Positions 1 through 8,881 of a stretch of 64,000 nt of DNA are shown in pieces. Source of the stretch: Clostridiales bacterium (GTDB lineage Bacteria > Bacillota > Clostridia > Oscillospirales > Acutalibacteraceae); the NCBI GenBank assembly GCA_019422525.1, contig JAHZDE010000009.1, forward strand, positions 41,929-105,928, read 5' to 3'. The first letter of the stretch is position 1; each line of letters starts with the position of its first letter. A model generated the notes under the pieces. That model ran no database searches and had not been told where the DNA came from. It was given only the letters and a program-made list of their open reading frames with translations. The translations under genes and the position numbers were made by a program.

Positions 1-2070
1 TGCATCGTTCAGAGAATCCTTCATGAGCACCACATCCGCCGATTCAATGGCGATATCGGTTCCCGCTCCAATGGCAATTCCTATATCTGCACGGGTAAGG
101 GCCGGTGCGTCGTTGATTCCGTCACCTACCATCGCGACTTTGCGGCCTTTTTCCTGTAAAGCGCGGATGTGGGCCTCTTTTTCTGTGGGCAGCACATCCG
201 AAATGGCGGTTTCAATGTTCAGCTCTTTCCGAATCGCTTCGGCAGTCATGCGGTTATCTCCGGTAAGCATGACCACGTGCAATCCCAGATCTTTAAATCG
301 ACGGATAGCGGCGCGGCTTGTTTCTCGAATCGTATCGGCTACCGCGATGATTCCCGCCAACTTGCCGTCGCAGGCAAAGAGCAGCGGAGTTTTTCCCGCC
401 TGCGCCAGCGTCTCTATTTCCTTTTGAACAGCATCTACCGAAAGGCCATTTTCTTTCAGAAAAGCGGTATTTCCGGCAAGCCAGCTTTTTCCCGCAATTT
501 GGGCACGCACGCCCCGACCAGAAACCGCTTCGAAAGAATCTGCCCGCAGGGAGGGAACGCCCGCCTGCTGTGCATATTCCACCACAGCCTGTGCCAGCGG
601 GTGCTCGCTCCCAATTTCTGCGGCGGCGGCCTGCGCCAGAAATTCCTGCTGAGACAGGCCTTCTTCCAGCACCAGAACATCGGTGACAGACGGTTTTCCC
701 GAAGTAATGGTGCCGGTTTTATCCAGCACAATGGTATCGACGTTGTGGAGATTTTCAAGGCTTTCCGCAGACTTGATGAGGATGCCCATTTCCGCCGCTT
801 TTCCGGTTCCCACCATAATAGCCACCGGCGTTGCCAGTCCCAGCGCACACGGGCAGGAAATCACCAGCACGGCGATGGCATTAGATAGGGCGAATTCAAA
901 GCCCGCTCCGGCAATCATCCAGACAATTGCCGTCAGGATGGCGATTCCGATGACTACCGGCACAAACACACCGCTGACTTTGTCGGCCAGCCGGGCGATG
1001 GGCGCTTTGGAGTTGCCCGCTTCATCCACCAGACGGATAATCTGTGCCAATGTGGTGTCCTCCCCCACGCGGGAAGCGTGGAAGCGGAAAGAGCCGTTGC
1101 GGTTGATGGTGGCGGAAATGACGGTATCGCCCGGGTTTTTCTCCACGGGGATGCTCTCACCGGTAATGGCGGACTGGTCCACATAGCCGGTACCCTCTGT
1201 CACCACGCCGTCTACAGGGATCCCTTCGCCGGGACGGATGACAATGAGGTCTCCGGAGAGCACCTGCTCCGCCGGGATGGTTACCTCTTCCCCGCCGCGG
1301 ACTACCACAGCGGTTTTGGGCGCGAGGTCGATGAGCTTTCCCAATGCATCGGAGGTTTTGGCTTTGGAACGGGCTTCGAGATATTTTCCCACCGTTACCA
1401 GCGTCAGAATCATAGCGGCGGATTCAAAATACAGCGCGTGGGCGTATTCATGCACTAGCCCCATTTCCCCATGTCCAAAGCCATAGGCCATGCGGAACAT
1501 GGCGAACAGGCCATAGAGCAGCGAAGCGCCGGAGCCGATTGCCACTAACGAATCCATATTGGGCGCCCGGTGCAGCAGGGATTTGAAGCCGTTCTGATAA
1601 AAATGCCGGTTGATGAACAGAATCGGGATGGTGAGAAGCAGCTGCAAAAGCGCCGACACCATGGCGTTTTCGATTCCCAGCAAGAACCCCGGCACCGGCA
1701 AAGATAGCATAGCGCCCATAGCGACATACATTAGCGGCACCAACAGGATAATGGAAGAAACCAGCCTGCGTTTCATAGCCTTCTGGCTTTCGTCTGCATG
1801 GGACTGCCGCGCCTGCCATTCACTGCGGAAGGTGCCGATTTTCTCTTCCTTTTTTCCGTTTATCGGGCATGCGCCATATCCAATCCCTTCTACGGCCTGC
1901 ACAATGGCCTGTTCATCTACTTCGTTTTCATCGTAGGAGACCGTCATCTGGTTGGCCAGAAGGCTGACATTTACTTCTTCCACGCCCTCCAGCTTTTGGA
2001 CACATCGAGTCACATTGGCCTGGCACGCGGCACAGGTCATGCCGGTCACCTGATATTTTTCTGTTTTCAC
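1..2070 (-). CDS. copA: Copper-translocating P1B-type ATPase (CopA), partial
   Basis: Membrane pump that uses ATP to export Cu(I). 690 codons are visible; the C-terminal end lies beyond the left edge. The order is an N-terminal HMA domain with a CxxC metal site at residues 13/16 (GMTCAAC), membrane helices, the actuator TGES motif, the intramembrane CPC at 406-408 with SCPCALGLATP, the phosphorylated Asp450 in DKTGT, SEHPL and GDGINDAPAL. CPC plus SEHPL is the copper-type signature. The start is GTG at 2070, chosen because AGAGGTG precedes it at normal spacing and it lies just before the HMA domain. It sits 41 bases after csoR on the same strand, so the two probably form one copper-induced operon. 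Only one HMA domain is present and no copZ is seen next to it. Confidence 0.95.
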   Translation of the reverse strand, partial: MKTEKYQVTGMTCAACQANVTRCVQKLEGVEEVNVSLLANQMTVSYDENEVDEQAIVQAVEGIGYGACPINGKKEEKIGTFRSEWQARQSHADESQKAMKRRLVSSIILLVPLMYVAMGAMLSLPVPGFLLGIENAMVSALLQLLLTIPILFINRHFYQNGFKSLLHRAPNMDSLVAIGSGASLLYGLFAMFRMAYGFGHGEMGLVHEYAHALYFESAAMILTLVTVGKYLEARSKAKTSDALGKLIDLAPKTAVVVRGGEEVTIPAEQVLSGDLIVIRPGEGIPVDGVVTEGTGYVDQSAITGESIPVEKNPGDTVISATINRNGSFRFHASRVGEDTTLAQIIRLVDEAGNSKAPIARLADKVSGVFVPVVIGIAILTAIVWMIAGAGFEFALSNAIAVLVISCPCALGLATPVAIMVGTGKAAEMGILIKSAESLENLHNVDTIVLDKTGTITSGKPSVTDVLVLEEGLSQQEFLAQAAAAEIGSEHPLAQAVVEYAQQAGVPSLRADSFEAVSGRGVRAQIAGKSWLAGNTAFLKENGLSVDAVQKEIETLAQAGKTPLLFACDGKLAGIIAVADTIRETSRAAIRRFKDLGLHVVMLTGDNRMTAEAIRKELNIETAISDVLPTEKEAHIRALQEKGRKVAMVGDGINDAPALTRADIGIAIGAGTDIAIESADVVLMKDSLNDA

Positions 2071-2111
2071 AGGATTCACCTCTCTTTTCAAAGTACATTA
2101 CAAACCTGTGA

Positions 2112-2459
2112 TTATTTTAATTTCTTAATCAGTTCCAGCACTTCATCCACTATCTGGGTATTTCCCTTCTGGATTTCTTCTACCACGCAGGTTTCCAGAT
2201 GGCTTTGCAGCACTGCATAGCCAAAAGCCTGCAGGGCGCTCTCTACAGCGGCCACCTGGATGAGAATATCGCCGCAATAGCGGTTGTCATCCAGCATTTT
2301 GCTGATTCCATTCAGCTGGCCGGTCATCCTCTTGATACGGTTTTGCAGCTGGCGAAGTTCTTTCTCCTCGCGCGGGGTGGATTTATGACGGCAGCAGCAG
2401 GTTTTCTCTTCACAAGAAACTGCTTGTACTTCATCCGATTTCAATTCATAATTTTCCAT
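2112..2459 (-). CDS. csoR: CsoR-family copper-sensing repressor
   Basis: Small all-helical DNA-binding repressor that releases DNA on binding Cu(I). The family's Cys-His-Cys metal triad is visible as C62, H87 and C91 (YCGDIL and SHLETC), and helix 1 has the usual LQNRIKRMTGQLNGI segment. The length (115 aa) is typical, but the first 25 residues carry extra Cys and His (C16, C21, C22, C23, H25) that are not part of the standard core. The start ATG is preceded by GGAGG. Two palindromes of the CsoR operator type lie directly upstream, so it very likely represses itself and copA. Frm/RcnR-type relatives are less likely given the copA neighbour and the C-H-C set. Confidence 0.93.
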   Translation of the reverse strand: MENYELKSDEVQAVSCEEKTCCCRHKSTPREEKELRQLQNRIKRMTGQLNGISKMLDDNRYCGDILIQVAAVESALQAFGYAVLQSHLETCVVEEIQKGNTQIVDEVLELIKKLK

Positions 2460-2474
2460 CTTCTGCCTCCTTAT

Positions 2475-2491
2475 ATACCCCGTAGGGGTAT
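2475..2491. promoter_or_regulatory. CsoR operator, proximal copy
   Basis: 17-base palindrome ATACCCC-GTA-GGGGTAT in the csoR 5' leader, between the -10 box and the ribosome binding site. A/T-flanked C-tract/G-tract symmetry is the known CsoR site design. It matches the distal copy in length and outer bases. Confidence 0.85.
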
Positions 2492-2504
2492 TTGAGATGC
2501 TTTT

Positions 2505-2533
2505 ATTATAATACCCTATGGGGGTATTTTCAA
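2505..2533 (-). promoter_or_regulatory. csoR-copA promoter with embedded operator
   Basis: On the minus strand TTGAAA (2528-2533) and TATAAT (2505-2510) are separated by exactly 17 bases. Those 17 bases (2511-2527, ATACCC...GGGGTAT) are themselves a second CsoR-type palindrome, so a bound repressor would cover the spacer. Confidence 0.88.
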
Positions 2534-2643
2534 GTGTTTTTTAAATTTATTTTGGAACCTTTTGCGATTCTTTACATTTACCATTTCATTTGCTATCATG
2601 ATACCGAACAAATTGAACGCCAAAAAGGAAAGGGGAACGATTT

Positions 2644-4002
2644 ATGAGCAGTCCTGCACCCAGAAATTTTCGTCCAAAACTTCATTTTACCCCGCCCTCC
2701 ATGTGGATGAACGACCCGAACGGCCTGTTCTATGCATACGGGACTTATCATCTATACTATCAATATAACCCTGACGATACCGTTTGGGGGCCGATGCATT
2801 GGGGACATGCTGTTTCGAAAGATTTGTACCACTGGGAACACTGCCCTATTGCTATGGAGCCCGATGAGCTGGGTACGATTTTCAGCGGATGTGCGGTACT
2901 GGATAGCAAAAATGTGAGCGGGTTTGGAAAGAATGGCTGTTCCCCGCTGCTGATTTTCTATACCAATGACGGCAAATGTGAGTGTCAAAGCATGGCCTAT
3001 AGCCTGGACGGCGGCATGACCTTTACACGCTATTCTGGGAACCCGGTTCTCGGAAATCCCGGCTTGAAAGATTATCGTGACCCAAAAGTGTTTCGCAATC
3101 CGGTGCGTGGCGGTTATAGTATGATCGTCTCGGCACATGACCGTGCGATGTTCTATCATTCCACAGATTTGAAACACTGGGAAAAAACCGGGGAATGTAA
3201 GCTCACTCCCAAACAGATTCACAACGCTGATGTTTGGGAATGTCCGGACATCTTTCCGATGGAATTTGGCGGGAAAACCGTGTGGGTACTGGTGGTCAGT
3301 ATGATCTTTTTGGGGGAAGGCCACGAAAACCACATGCTGTACCTGACCGGTACTTTTGACGGTGACACCTTCCTGCCAGACGAAGGCGCCATTGCAGAAC
3401 GGGTAGATTGCGGTTTTGATTACTACGCTGGTTCCACCTATTGGGGAACAGATGAAAGAATTCTGATTGCCTGGGAAAATTGCCCGGACTATGCGGGCCA
3501 GGTTCCCACTGGTGAATACTGTGGCCAAATGAGTTTACCGCGTGTCCTCCATTTGCAGGAAACGCCGACCGGCAAAAAGCTGGCAGCACACCCCTTCGGC
3601 ATGGAAAAAATCTTTGAAGATGCCAAGCCCTTTGATGGCTGTTTGACGGGCGAAACCTTTGCCCTGCGTATTAGCGGTGAAGGCAGTGGTTCCGTCACAC
3701 TTGAGAACGATTTTGGCGAGCGTGTGACCTTTGGCGTTGATGAAGAAAACCATGTCTATGTAGACCGCAGCGCTTCCTCTGCTCTACAAGTCAACAACCC
3801 GAGCTGGCCTTTGATGCAGAAAAGTTGCCAGCCCCGTTTTTATCATGGCCGCTGGACGATTGACGCTGTGTTTGATGTCAGTGTGCTGGAACTGTATTGT
3901 GATGACGGTACCCGCTGTTTTTCTAACCTTCTTTTTCCCACGCACCCTTATAAACGGGCAGTATCCCAGGGGAATTGCCAAATCGCATTTGCAGCGCTTT
4001 AA
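2644..4002 (+). CDS. Glycoside hydrolase family 32 beta-fructosidase / sucrose-6-phosphate hydrolase
   Basis: Hydrolyses the fructosyl bond of sucrose, sucrose-6-phosphate or short fructans. Near the N-terminus WMNDPNG holds the nucleophile Asp; YRDPKVF is the RDP motif and WECPDIF holds the acid/base Glu of the EC motif. The protein has 452 aa, a five-bladed propeller followed by a short beta-sandwich, and no signal peptide, which suggests a cytoplasmic enzyme of the ScrB/SacA kind. The start ATG is preceded by AAAGGGG. It stands alone between the copper and thiamine operons with no sugar transporter or regulator beside it, so the exact substrate cannot be told. Confidence 0.9.
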   Translation: MSSPAPRNFRPKLHFTPPSMWMNDPNGLFYAYGTYHLYYQYNPDDTVWGPMHWGHAVSKDLYHWEHCPIAMEPDELGTIFSGCAVLDSKNVSGFGKNGCSPLLIFYTNDGKCECQSMAYSLDGGMTFTRYSGNPVLGNPGLKDYRDPKVFRNPVRGGYSMIVSAHDRAMFYHSTDLKHWEKTGECKLTPKQIHNADVWECPDIFPMEFGGKTVWVLVVSMIFLGEGHENHMLYLTGTFDGDTFLPDEGAIAERVDCGFDYYAGSTYWGTDERILIAWENCPDYAGQVPTGEYCGQMSLPRVLHLQETPTGKKLAAHPFGMEKIFEDAKPFDGCLTGETFALRISGEGSGSVTLENDFGERVTFGVDEENHVYVDRSASSALQVNNPSWPLMQKSCQPRFYHGRWTIDAVFDVSVLELYCDDGTRCFSNLLFPTHPYKRAVSQGNCQIAFAAL

Positions 4003-4022
4003 ACGAAATATAATCATAATCA

Positions 4023-4063
4023 AAAAGGCTCCCACGGCGAATATCCGTGAGAGCCTTCTTTTT
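4023..4063. terminator. Bidirectional terminator between GH32 gene and thiC
   Basis: Stem AGGCTC-CACGG pairing with CCGTG-GAGCCT around a short loop, flanked by A-rich and T-rich tracts on both sides. It can end both the plus-strand GH32 transcript and the minus-strand thiamine operon. Confidence 0.85.
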
Positions 4064-4082
4064 ATGATGATTTACTAAAACA

Positions 4083-5417
4083 TTATTCGCCGCAGCTGCC
4101 CTTTTCGGAGCAGAACTTCACGGTCTTTCCTTCCAGAATTAGGTTAGTGGTGCGAACGGCGCACATTTTGCCGCACATGGAGCAGGTGTGGCGCTCGGCG
4201 GGCGGTGTGGACTCATAATAGCGGCGGGCCTTGTCGGAGTCAAGGGCCAGACGGAACATTTCGTCCCAGTCCAGTTTGTGGCGGGCGGTGGACATTTCGT
4301 TGTCGCGGTCACGGGCTCCAGGCAGGCCGTTGGCAATGTCGGCGGCGTGGGCGGCAATTTTGGAAGCAATGATGCCCTCCCGCACGTCGTCCAAATCGGG
4401 CAGGCGAAGATGCTCTGCAGGGGTGACATAGCACAGGAAATTGGCGCCGTTGGATGCGGCAATTGCTCCACCGATGGCAGACGTAATGTGGTCATAGCCG
4501 GGGGCAATGTCAGTGACAATGGGACCCAGTACATAGAAAGGGGCACCATGGCAAAGGCGTTTTTCCATCTGCATATTGGCGGCAATTTCGTTCATAGCCA
4601 TGTGGCCCGGGCCTTCCACCAGTACTTGTACATCCGCATCCCAAGCCCGCTTGGTCAGGTTTCCAATTTCAATCAACTCGGAAATCTGACCTGCGTCGGA
4701 ACTGTCATCAATACAGCCAGGGCGCAGAGCGTCGCCAATAGAGATGGTCACGTCATGGGCGCGGAGAATTTCCAAAACATCATCATACCGCTCAAAGAAG
4801 GGGTTCTCGTTACCGGTCATCATCATCCAAGCAAACAGCAGAGAGCCGCCGCGGGAAACAATATTCATGCGCCGTCCTTCCCGACGGAAAGCCTCTACTG
4901 CACGGCGGTTGATACCTGCATGAATGGTCATGAAGTCTACACCCTCTTTGGCGTGAGCCTCTACCACTTTGAGAAAATCATCGGCAGTAATGTCCAACAA
5001 ATCCTTTTCCAGATAGCCAATAGCGTCATACATAGGCACCGTGCCAATCATGGCCGGGGAATACTCCACCAGCTTTTCACGGAATACACGAGTTTTGCCA
5101 TAGTTGGAGAGGTCCATAATAGACTCCGCACCCATCTCCACGGACATTTTGACCTTGTTCATTTCCAGATCATAGTCCTTGGCGTCGCCGGAAATACCCA
5201 GATTCACGTTGATTTTAGTGCGCAGTCCGTCGCCGATGCCCTCAGCAGAAAGCGAAGTGTGATGAATGTTGGCGGGAATAGCGATGGTACCGGCAGCAAC
5301 ACGCTCCCGTACCCATTCTGGCTCCCGATGCTCTTTCTCTGCCACCAGCTGAATCTGGGGGGTGATAATGCCTTTTTTGGCAGCTTCCATCTGAGTTTTA
5401 TAGTTCATGGATGTCAT
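4083..5417 (-). CDS. thiC: Phosphomethylpyrimidine synthase ThiC
   Basis: Radical SAM enzyme that rearranges aminoimidazole ribotide into HMP phosphate, the pyrimidine half of thiamine. The protein has 444 aa, the short form without the extra N-terminal domain of proteobacterial ThiC. The Fe-S site is at the C-terminus: C412, C415 and C419, spaced CX2CX3C here (the enterobacterial version is CX2CX4C). It also contains GDALRPG and EGPGHMAMNEI. It is the last gene of the riboswitch operon and its start overlaps the end of the tenI-like gene by 20 bases, so the two are translationally coupled. Confidence 0.97.
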   Translation of the reverse strand: MTSMNYKTQMEAAKKGIITPQIQLVAEKEHREPEWVRERVAAGTIAIPANIHHTSLSAEGIGDGLRTKINVNLGISGDAKDYDLEMNKVKMSVEMGAESIMDLSNYGKTRVFREKLVEYSPAMIGTVPMYDAIGYLEKDLLDITADDFLKVVEAHAKEGVDFMTIHAGINRRAVEAFRREGRRMNIVSRGGSLLFAWMMMTGNENPFFERYDDVLEILRAHDVTISIGDALRPGCIDDSSDAGQISELIEIGNLTKRAWDADVQVLVEGPGHMAMNEIAANMQMEKRLCHGAPFYVLGPIVTDIAPGYDHITSAIGGAIAASNGANFLCYVTPAEHLRLPDLDDVREGIIASKIAAHAADIANGLPGARDRDNEMSTARHKLDWDEMFRLALDSDKARRYYESTPPAERHTCSMCGKMCAVRTTNLILEGKTVKFCSEKGSCGE

Positions 5418-6012
5418 CCTCCTGACAATAAAATTCTTGTATCAGCCGAACTGGGTCCGGCGCTTTCATAAGGGCGCTCATAACGCAGTACCCGGCAGCT
5501 CCCGCCTGCAAAACTGACGGTACTCTTTCCGGAGTCATACCACCGATGGCATACACCGGCTGGCGGGCGTTTTGGCATACCTTTTGGAGAAACTCCAATC
5601 CTCGGGGCGGTACACCTTTTTTACAGTCCGTGGGGAATACGTGCCCGGCAATGAGATAGGCAGCCGGGCTTTCCCGTAAAGCGAAGGCTTCTTCCGGTGC
5701 ATGGACGGATACGCCGAATTCCCCAGAAACCGGCAAGTCTCGATTTTGAAAAGAAAGCTGTGCGCCGCATCCCGGAAGTGTGAAGCCGGGGATGGGGCCG
5801 TTGCACATGAGCGGCACCCCATATTTCTCACAAAGGGGCAGTAGCTTTTGCGCCAGCGCTTCATATTCTTCCGGGGAAAGATCTTTTTCCCGCAAAATAA
5901 TCCGGGTGGGCCTTTGGGAAATAATCGACTCCATGCGGGTGAGAAAATCATCGGGGCAGGCGCTGCGCTGGGTGACGCAGATGAGCCGTCTCCCCTCTTT
6001 TCCCTTACACAT
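5398..6012 (-). CDS. tenI: TenI/ThiE-like protein, probable thiazole tautomerase
   Basis: 204-aa TIM-barrel protein of the ThiE/TenI family. Start ATG at 6012 is chosen because it immediately precedes the first strand (LICVTQR) and overlaps the thiH stop by 8 bases; the reading frame open further upstream is a shadow of thiH. FPTDCKKG and AIGGM are retained. The ThiE substrate motif GADGVHIGQ is missing; the matching stretch reads CGAQLSFQ. TenI proteins aromatise the product of ThiG, which fits a gene lying right after thiG-thiH. A true ThiE is encoded at 42978, so this copy is better read as TenI than as a second thiamine phosphate synthase. Confidence 0.8.
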   Translation of the reverse strand: MCKGKEGRRLICVTQRSACPDDFLTRMESIISQRPTRIILREKDLSPEEYEALAQKLLPLCEKYGVPLMCNGPIPGFTLPGCGAQLSFQNRDLPVSGEFGVSVHAPEEAFALRESPAAYLIAGHVFPTDCKKGVPPRGLEFLQKVCQNARQPVYAIGGMTPERVPSVLQAGAAGYCVMSALMKAPDPVRLIQEFYCQEDDIHEL

Positions 6013-7159
6013 AGATATAGTCGGCCATGACCGGCTGAAGGCCCTTCGCTTCGATGGCCTTGTAAATCTCGTCATAGCTCCGTCCGTCGGAAATTTCAAA
6101 CTGCTCGTCGCCCTTGCCGTCGCCGCTGTGGTCACCAATACCGGTGGAAACGCCGGCGGAAATCTTGGTGGCGGCAATGTCGATGATATTGTCCCGGAAC
6201 CCGGCACGTTCACGGGAGGAAATGGTGATGCTGGCAAAGGGCATAAACAGGCGATAGGCACACACTACCTGCAAAAGTTGCCGCTCATGGACATCTTTGG
6301 GATTGATTTTATCATTGTTGATAATGGGACGCAGACGAGGGCAAGAAAACGCGATTTCCGCGTGGGGATATTTTCGCTGAAGAAGCCAGCCGTGGTATCC
6401 GGTAGCGAAGGCGTCTTTGCGAAAATCATCCAAACCCAGCAAAGCGCCCAAACCTACACCGCGCATACCGCCCATGAGAGCGCGTTCCTGGGCATTAAAG
6501 CGGTACGGGAAAATCCGCTTATGGCCTCCCAGGTGCAGAGTAGCATATTTATCGGAATTATAGGTCTCCTGAAAGACGGTGACATAGTCCACGCCGCATG
6601 TGTGGAGATAGGCGTATTCGTCGGAGTTCACCGGGTAAATCTCAATACCCACCACCCGGAAGTATTTTCGCGCCAGCTTACAAGCTTCTCCAATGTATTC
6701 TACTGGAGAAGCGTTGCGGCTTTCACCGGTGAGAATCAAAATTTCCTGTAAGCCGGTGTCGGAGATGGCTTTCAGCTCCTTCTCCACTTCTTCCATGGAG
6801 AGCTTAGCCCGGCGAATTTTGTTGTGACAGTTAAAACCGCAGTAGATGCAGTAATTTTCGCAGTAATTGGCAATATACAACGGGGTGAACATCATCACCG
6901 AATTACCAAAGTGCTTTCGGGTCTCCTGTTGGGCGCGGTGTGCCATTTCCTCTAAGAAGGGGTCGGCGGCGGGAGACAGCAGCGCGGCGAAATCATCCGG
7001 AGACAGTACGTCTTTTTGCAATGCCCTGCGCACATCGGCGGCAGTATAGCTATCAAAATCACATTGATTCATTTTGGAAACTACCGTGTCCAGGATATCA
7101 GAGTGAATCTGCTCCATCCCGGGCTGGTATTCCATATGGTTGGTATTCTGGTCTATCAT
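6005..7159 (-). CDS. thiH: 2-iminoacetate synthase ThiH
   Basis: Radical SAM tyrosine lyase that makes dehydroglycine for thiazole formation, the oxygen-independent alternative to ThiO. The [4Fe-4S] motif CENYCIYCGF (CX3CX2C) is visible, followed by GGMRGVGLGALLGL. Start ATG at 7159 (MIDQNTN) is preceded by AAGGA at suitable spacing, giving 384 aa; an upstream ATG at 7180 is possible but lies in front of that site. It sits between thiG and tenI in the thiamine operon. Using ThiH rather than ThiO fits an anaerobe. Confidence 0.96.
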   Translation of the reverse strand: MIDQNTNHMEYQPGMEQIHSDILDTVVSKMNQCDFDSYTAADVRRALQKDVLSPDDFAALLSPAADPFLEEMAHRAQQETRKHFGNSVMMFTPLYIANYCENYCIYCGFNCHNKIRRAKLSMEEVEKELKAISDTGLQEILILTGESRNASPVEYIGEACKLARKYFRVVGIEIYPVNSDEYAYLHTCGVDYVTVFQETYNSDKYATLHLGGHKRIFPYRFNAQERALMGGMRGVGLGALLGLDDFRKDAFATGYHGWLLQRKYPHAEIAFSCPRLRPIINNDKINPKDVHERQLLQVVCAYRLFMPFASITISSRERAGFRDNIIDIAATKISAGVSTGIGDHSGDGKGDEQFEISDGRSYDEIYKAIEAKGLQPVMADYIYV

Positions 7160-7208
7160 GAAGGCATTTCCTTCTTTCATTATGATATGATGATATGGTT
7201 TGTATTTT

Positions 7209-7976
7209 TTAATCCTGTAAAAAGCCAGTAAGTGGAGAAGAAGCAGCCGCACCCTTTTCCATTACGCGGCCCAGACCGGACAGATAGGCGGTGCGGCCTG
7301 CTTCAATAGCCTTTTTGAAGGCTTCCGCCATGGCGGGGATATCTCCAGCAGTAGCAATGGCCGTATTAGCCATCACAGCAGCTGCACCCATTTCCATAGC
7401 CTCGCAGGCCTGAGACGGGCGGCCAATGCCGGCATCCACAATAATAGGCAGGTCAATTTCATCAATAAGAATCTGAATAAACTCTTTGGTAGCCAGTCCT
7501 TTATTGGAACCGATAGGAGCCGCCAGCGGCATAACACAAGCGGCACCGGCGTTGACCAGGTCACGGGCCACATTCAGGTCGGGATACATATAGGGCATGA
7601 CCACAAAGCCCTCTTTTGCCAGAATTTCGGTGGCGCGGATGGTCTCCTGATTGTCCGGCAGCAGGTATTTGGAATCCCGCATAATCTCGATTTTGACAAA
7701 ATCGCCACAGCCGCACTCTCTGGCAAGTCTTGCAATGCGTACCGCTTCATCGGCATTGCGTGCGCCGGAAGTGTTAGGCAACAGGGTCACGCCTTCGGGA
7801 ATATAGTCGAGAATATTGGCAACACCGCCCTCATTGGCACGGCGCAGAGCCAGCGTAATAATCTGGGCCCCGGCATTTTCTACTGCGGCCTTGATAAGTT
7901 CCAGCGAATACTTACCGGAACCGAGAATAAAGCGGGACGAAAAAGAATGTCCGCCAAGAATCAGTTCGTCTTTCAT
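7209..7976 (-). CDS. thiG: Thiazole synthase ThiG
   Basis: Condenses deoxyxylulose-5-phosphate, dehydroglycine and ThiS-thiocarboxylate sulfur into the thiazole phosphate ring. 255 aa, normal length. Typical segments are FSSRFILGSGKY, the VKIEI strand in front of the Schiff-base region, DAGIGRPSQA and GAAAVMANTAIA. AGGAGG precedes the ATG. It is the third gene of the operon, after thiS and thiF, and 49 bases upstream of the thiH start. Confidence 0.97.
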   Translation of the reverse strand: MKDELILGGHSFSSRFILGSGKYSLELIKAAVENAGAQIITLALRRANEGGVANILDYIPEGVTLLPNTSGARNADEAVRIARLARECGCGDFVKIEIMRDSKYLLPDNQETIRATEILAKEGFVVMPYMYPDLNVARDLVNAGAACVMPLAAPIGSNKGLATKEFIQILIDEIDLPIIVDAGIGRPSQACEAMEMGAAAVMANTAIATAGDIPAMAEAFKKAIEAGRTAYLSGLGRVMEKGAAASSPLTGFLQD

Positions 7977-8024
7977 AAAGAAATACCTCCTATATAATAA
8001 ATTTAAAATATGTATAAATGCAAA

Positions 8025-8669
8025 CTAAAAATCACATCCAGCTTTCCCTAACAATAACCGCAGAACCATGTGAGCCTGATGACCAGCACACACCGCTACT
8101 CGGGAAGCAAATAAACTGCCATATTCCTCCACGTCAGTTTTTCCGTCGCCGCAAAGGTACAGACGGTTCATGGCCTTTCGGGTTTGGATTTCATTGACAG
8201 AACCCGTTCCCGCCATACCGGAACCGGATACAATAGTAATATCAGACAGCTCTGTCAGTACTGTTTCCAGTAACATGGCCTTTTCCTCCGCTTTGTCGAA
8301 AGCTTCGCATAGTACGGAACAACTGCCGAAAATTGTCGGAAGATTCTCTGGCGTAAGCTGCACAGGATATAGTTCCAGCTGAATCCAAGGGTCAATTTTT
8401 CGAAGCGTGTCTGCCAGCGCTTCTGTTTTGAGAAGTCCCACTTGCTCCACAAAATACTGCTGCCGATGGAGATTGGTCACATCCACTCGGTCAAAGTCTG
8501 CCAATATTAGCTTTCCTACTCCCATTCTGGCCAGAGAAAAAGCAATATGAGAACCAAGTCCGCCCAGACCGGCAATCCCTACACAGGCATTTTGAAGTTT
8601 TTGTACAGCCACTTCCCCATGGCGTTGAACCCGAGCCTGATAAAGGGTTTCTTTTGTGACTTCTCCCAT
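8025..8669 (-). CDS. thiF: ThiS adenylyltransferase ThiF
   Basis: E1-like enzyme that adenylates the C-terminal glycine of ThiS. 214 aa, the short clostridial form. The ATP-binding GIAGLGGLGSHIA loop and DFDRVDVTNLHRQ, the usual E1 acidic/arginine stretch, are near the N-terminus. Its ATG shares one base with the thiS stop codon (TAATG), so translation is coupled with its substrate protein. Confidence 0.95.
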   Translation of the reverse strand: MGEVTKETLYQARVQRHGEVAVQKLQNACVGIAGLGGLGSHIAFSLARMGVGKLILADFDRVDVTNLHRQQYFVEQVGLLKTEALADTLRKIDPWIQLELYPVQLTPENLPTIFGSCSVLCEAFDKAEEKAMLLETVLTELSDITIVSGSGMAGTGSVNEIQTRKAMNRLYLCGDGKTDVEEYGSLFASRVAVCAGHQAHMVLRLLLGKAGCDF

Positions 8670-8863
8670 TAGCCACCTCCTACAAAGCTGACCACTTCTA
8701 CTGTATCATCATCGCAGAGCCGTTCTTTCTCAAAATCTACCCGGCGCACGATTTCCCCGTTCCTTTCTACAGCGACTCGTTGGGGGTTATATCCCTGCCG
8801 CTGTAAAAATTCCTGTACAGTAACAGGGGCATCCAGCGTTATTTGCTTTCCATTCCACTTCAC
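8669..8863 (-). CDS. thiS: Sulfur carrier protein ThiS
   Basis: 64-aa ubiquitin-like sulfur carrier that becomes a C-terminal thiocarboxylate and donates sulfur to ThiG. It ends in VGGG, supplying the required Gly-Gly terminus. The start is GTG at 8863 with GGAGG seven bases upstream. It is the first gene after the TPP riboswitch. Confidence 0.95.
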   Translation of the reverse strand: MKWNGKQITLDAPVTVQEFLQRQGYNPQRVAVERNGEIVRRVDFEKERLCDDDTVEVVSFVGGG

Positions 8864-8881
8864 AAAACCACCTCCGGATAT

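Noticed and set aside
4188..5471. 427-codon open frame opposite thiC
   Set aside because: Lies antisense to a highly conserved enzyme gene and starts without a ribosome binding site.
5398..6261. Longer 287-codon version of the TenI-like gene
   Set aside because: The first ~83 codons overlap thiH out of frame and are Pro/Ser-rich junk; the TIM barrel begins just after ATG 6012.
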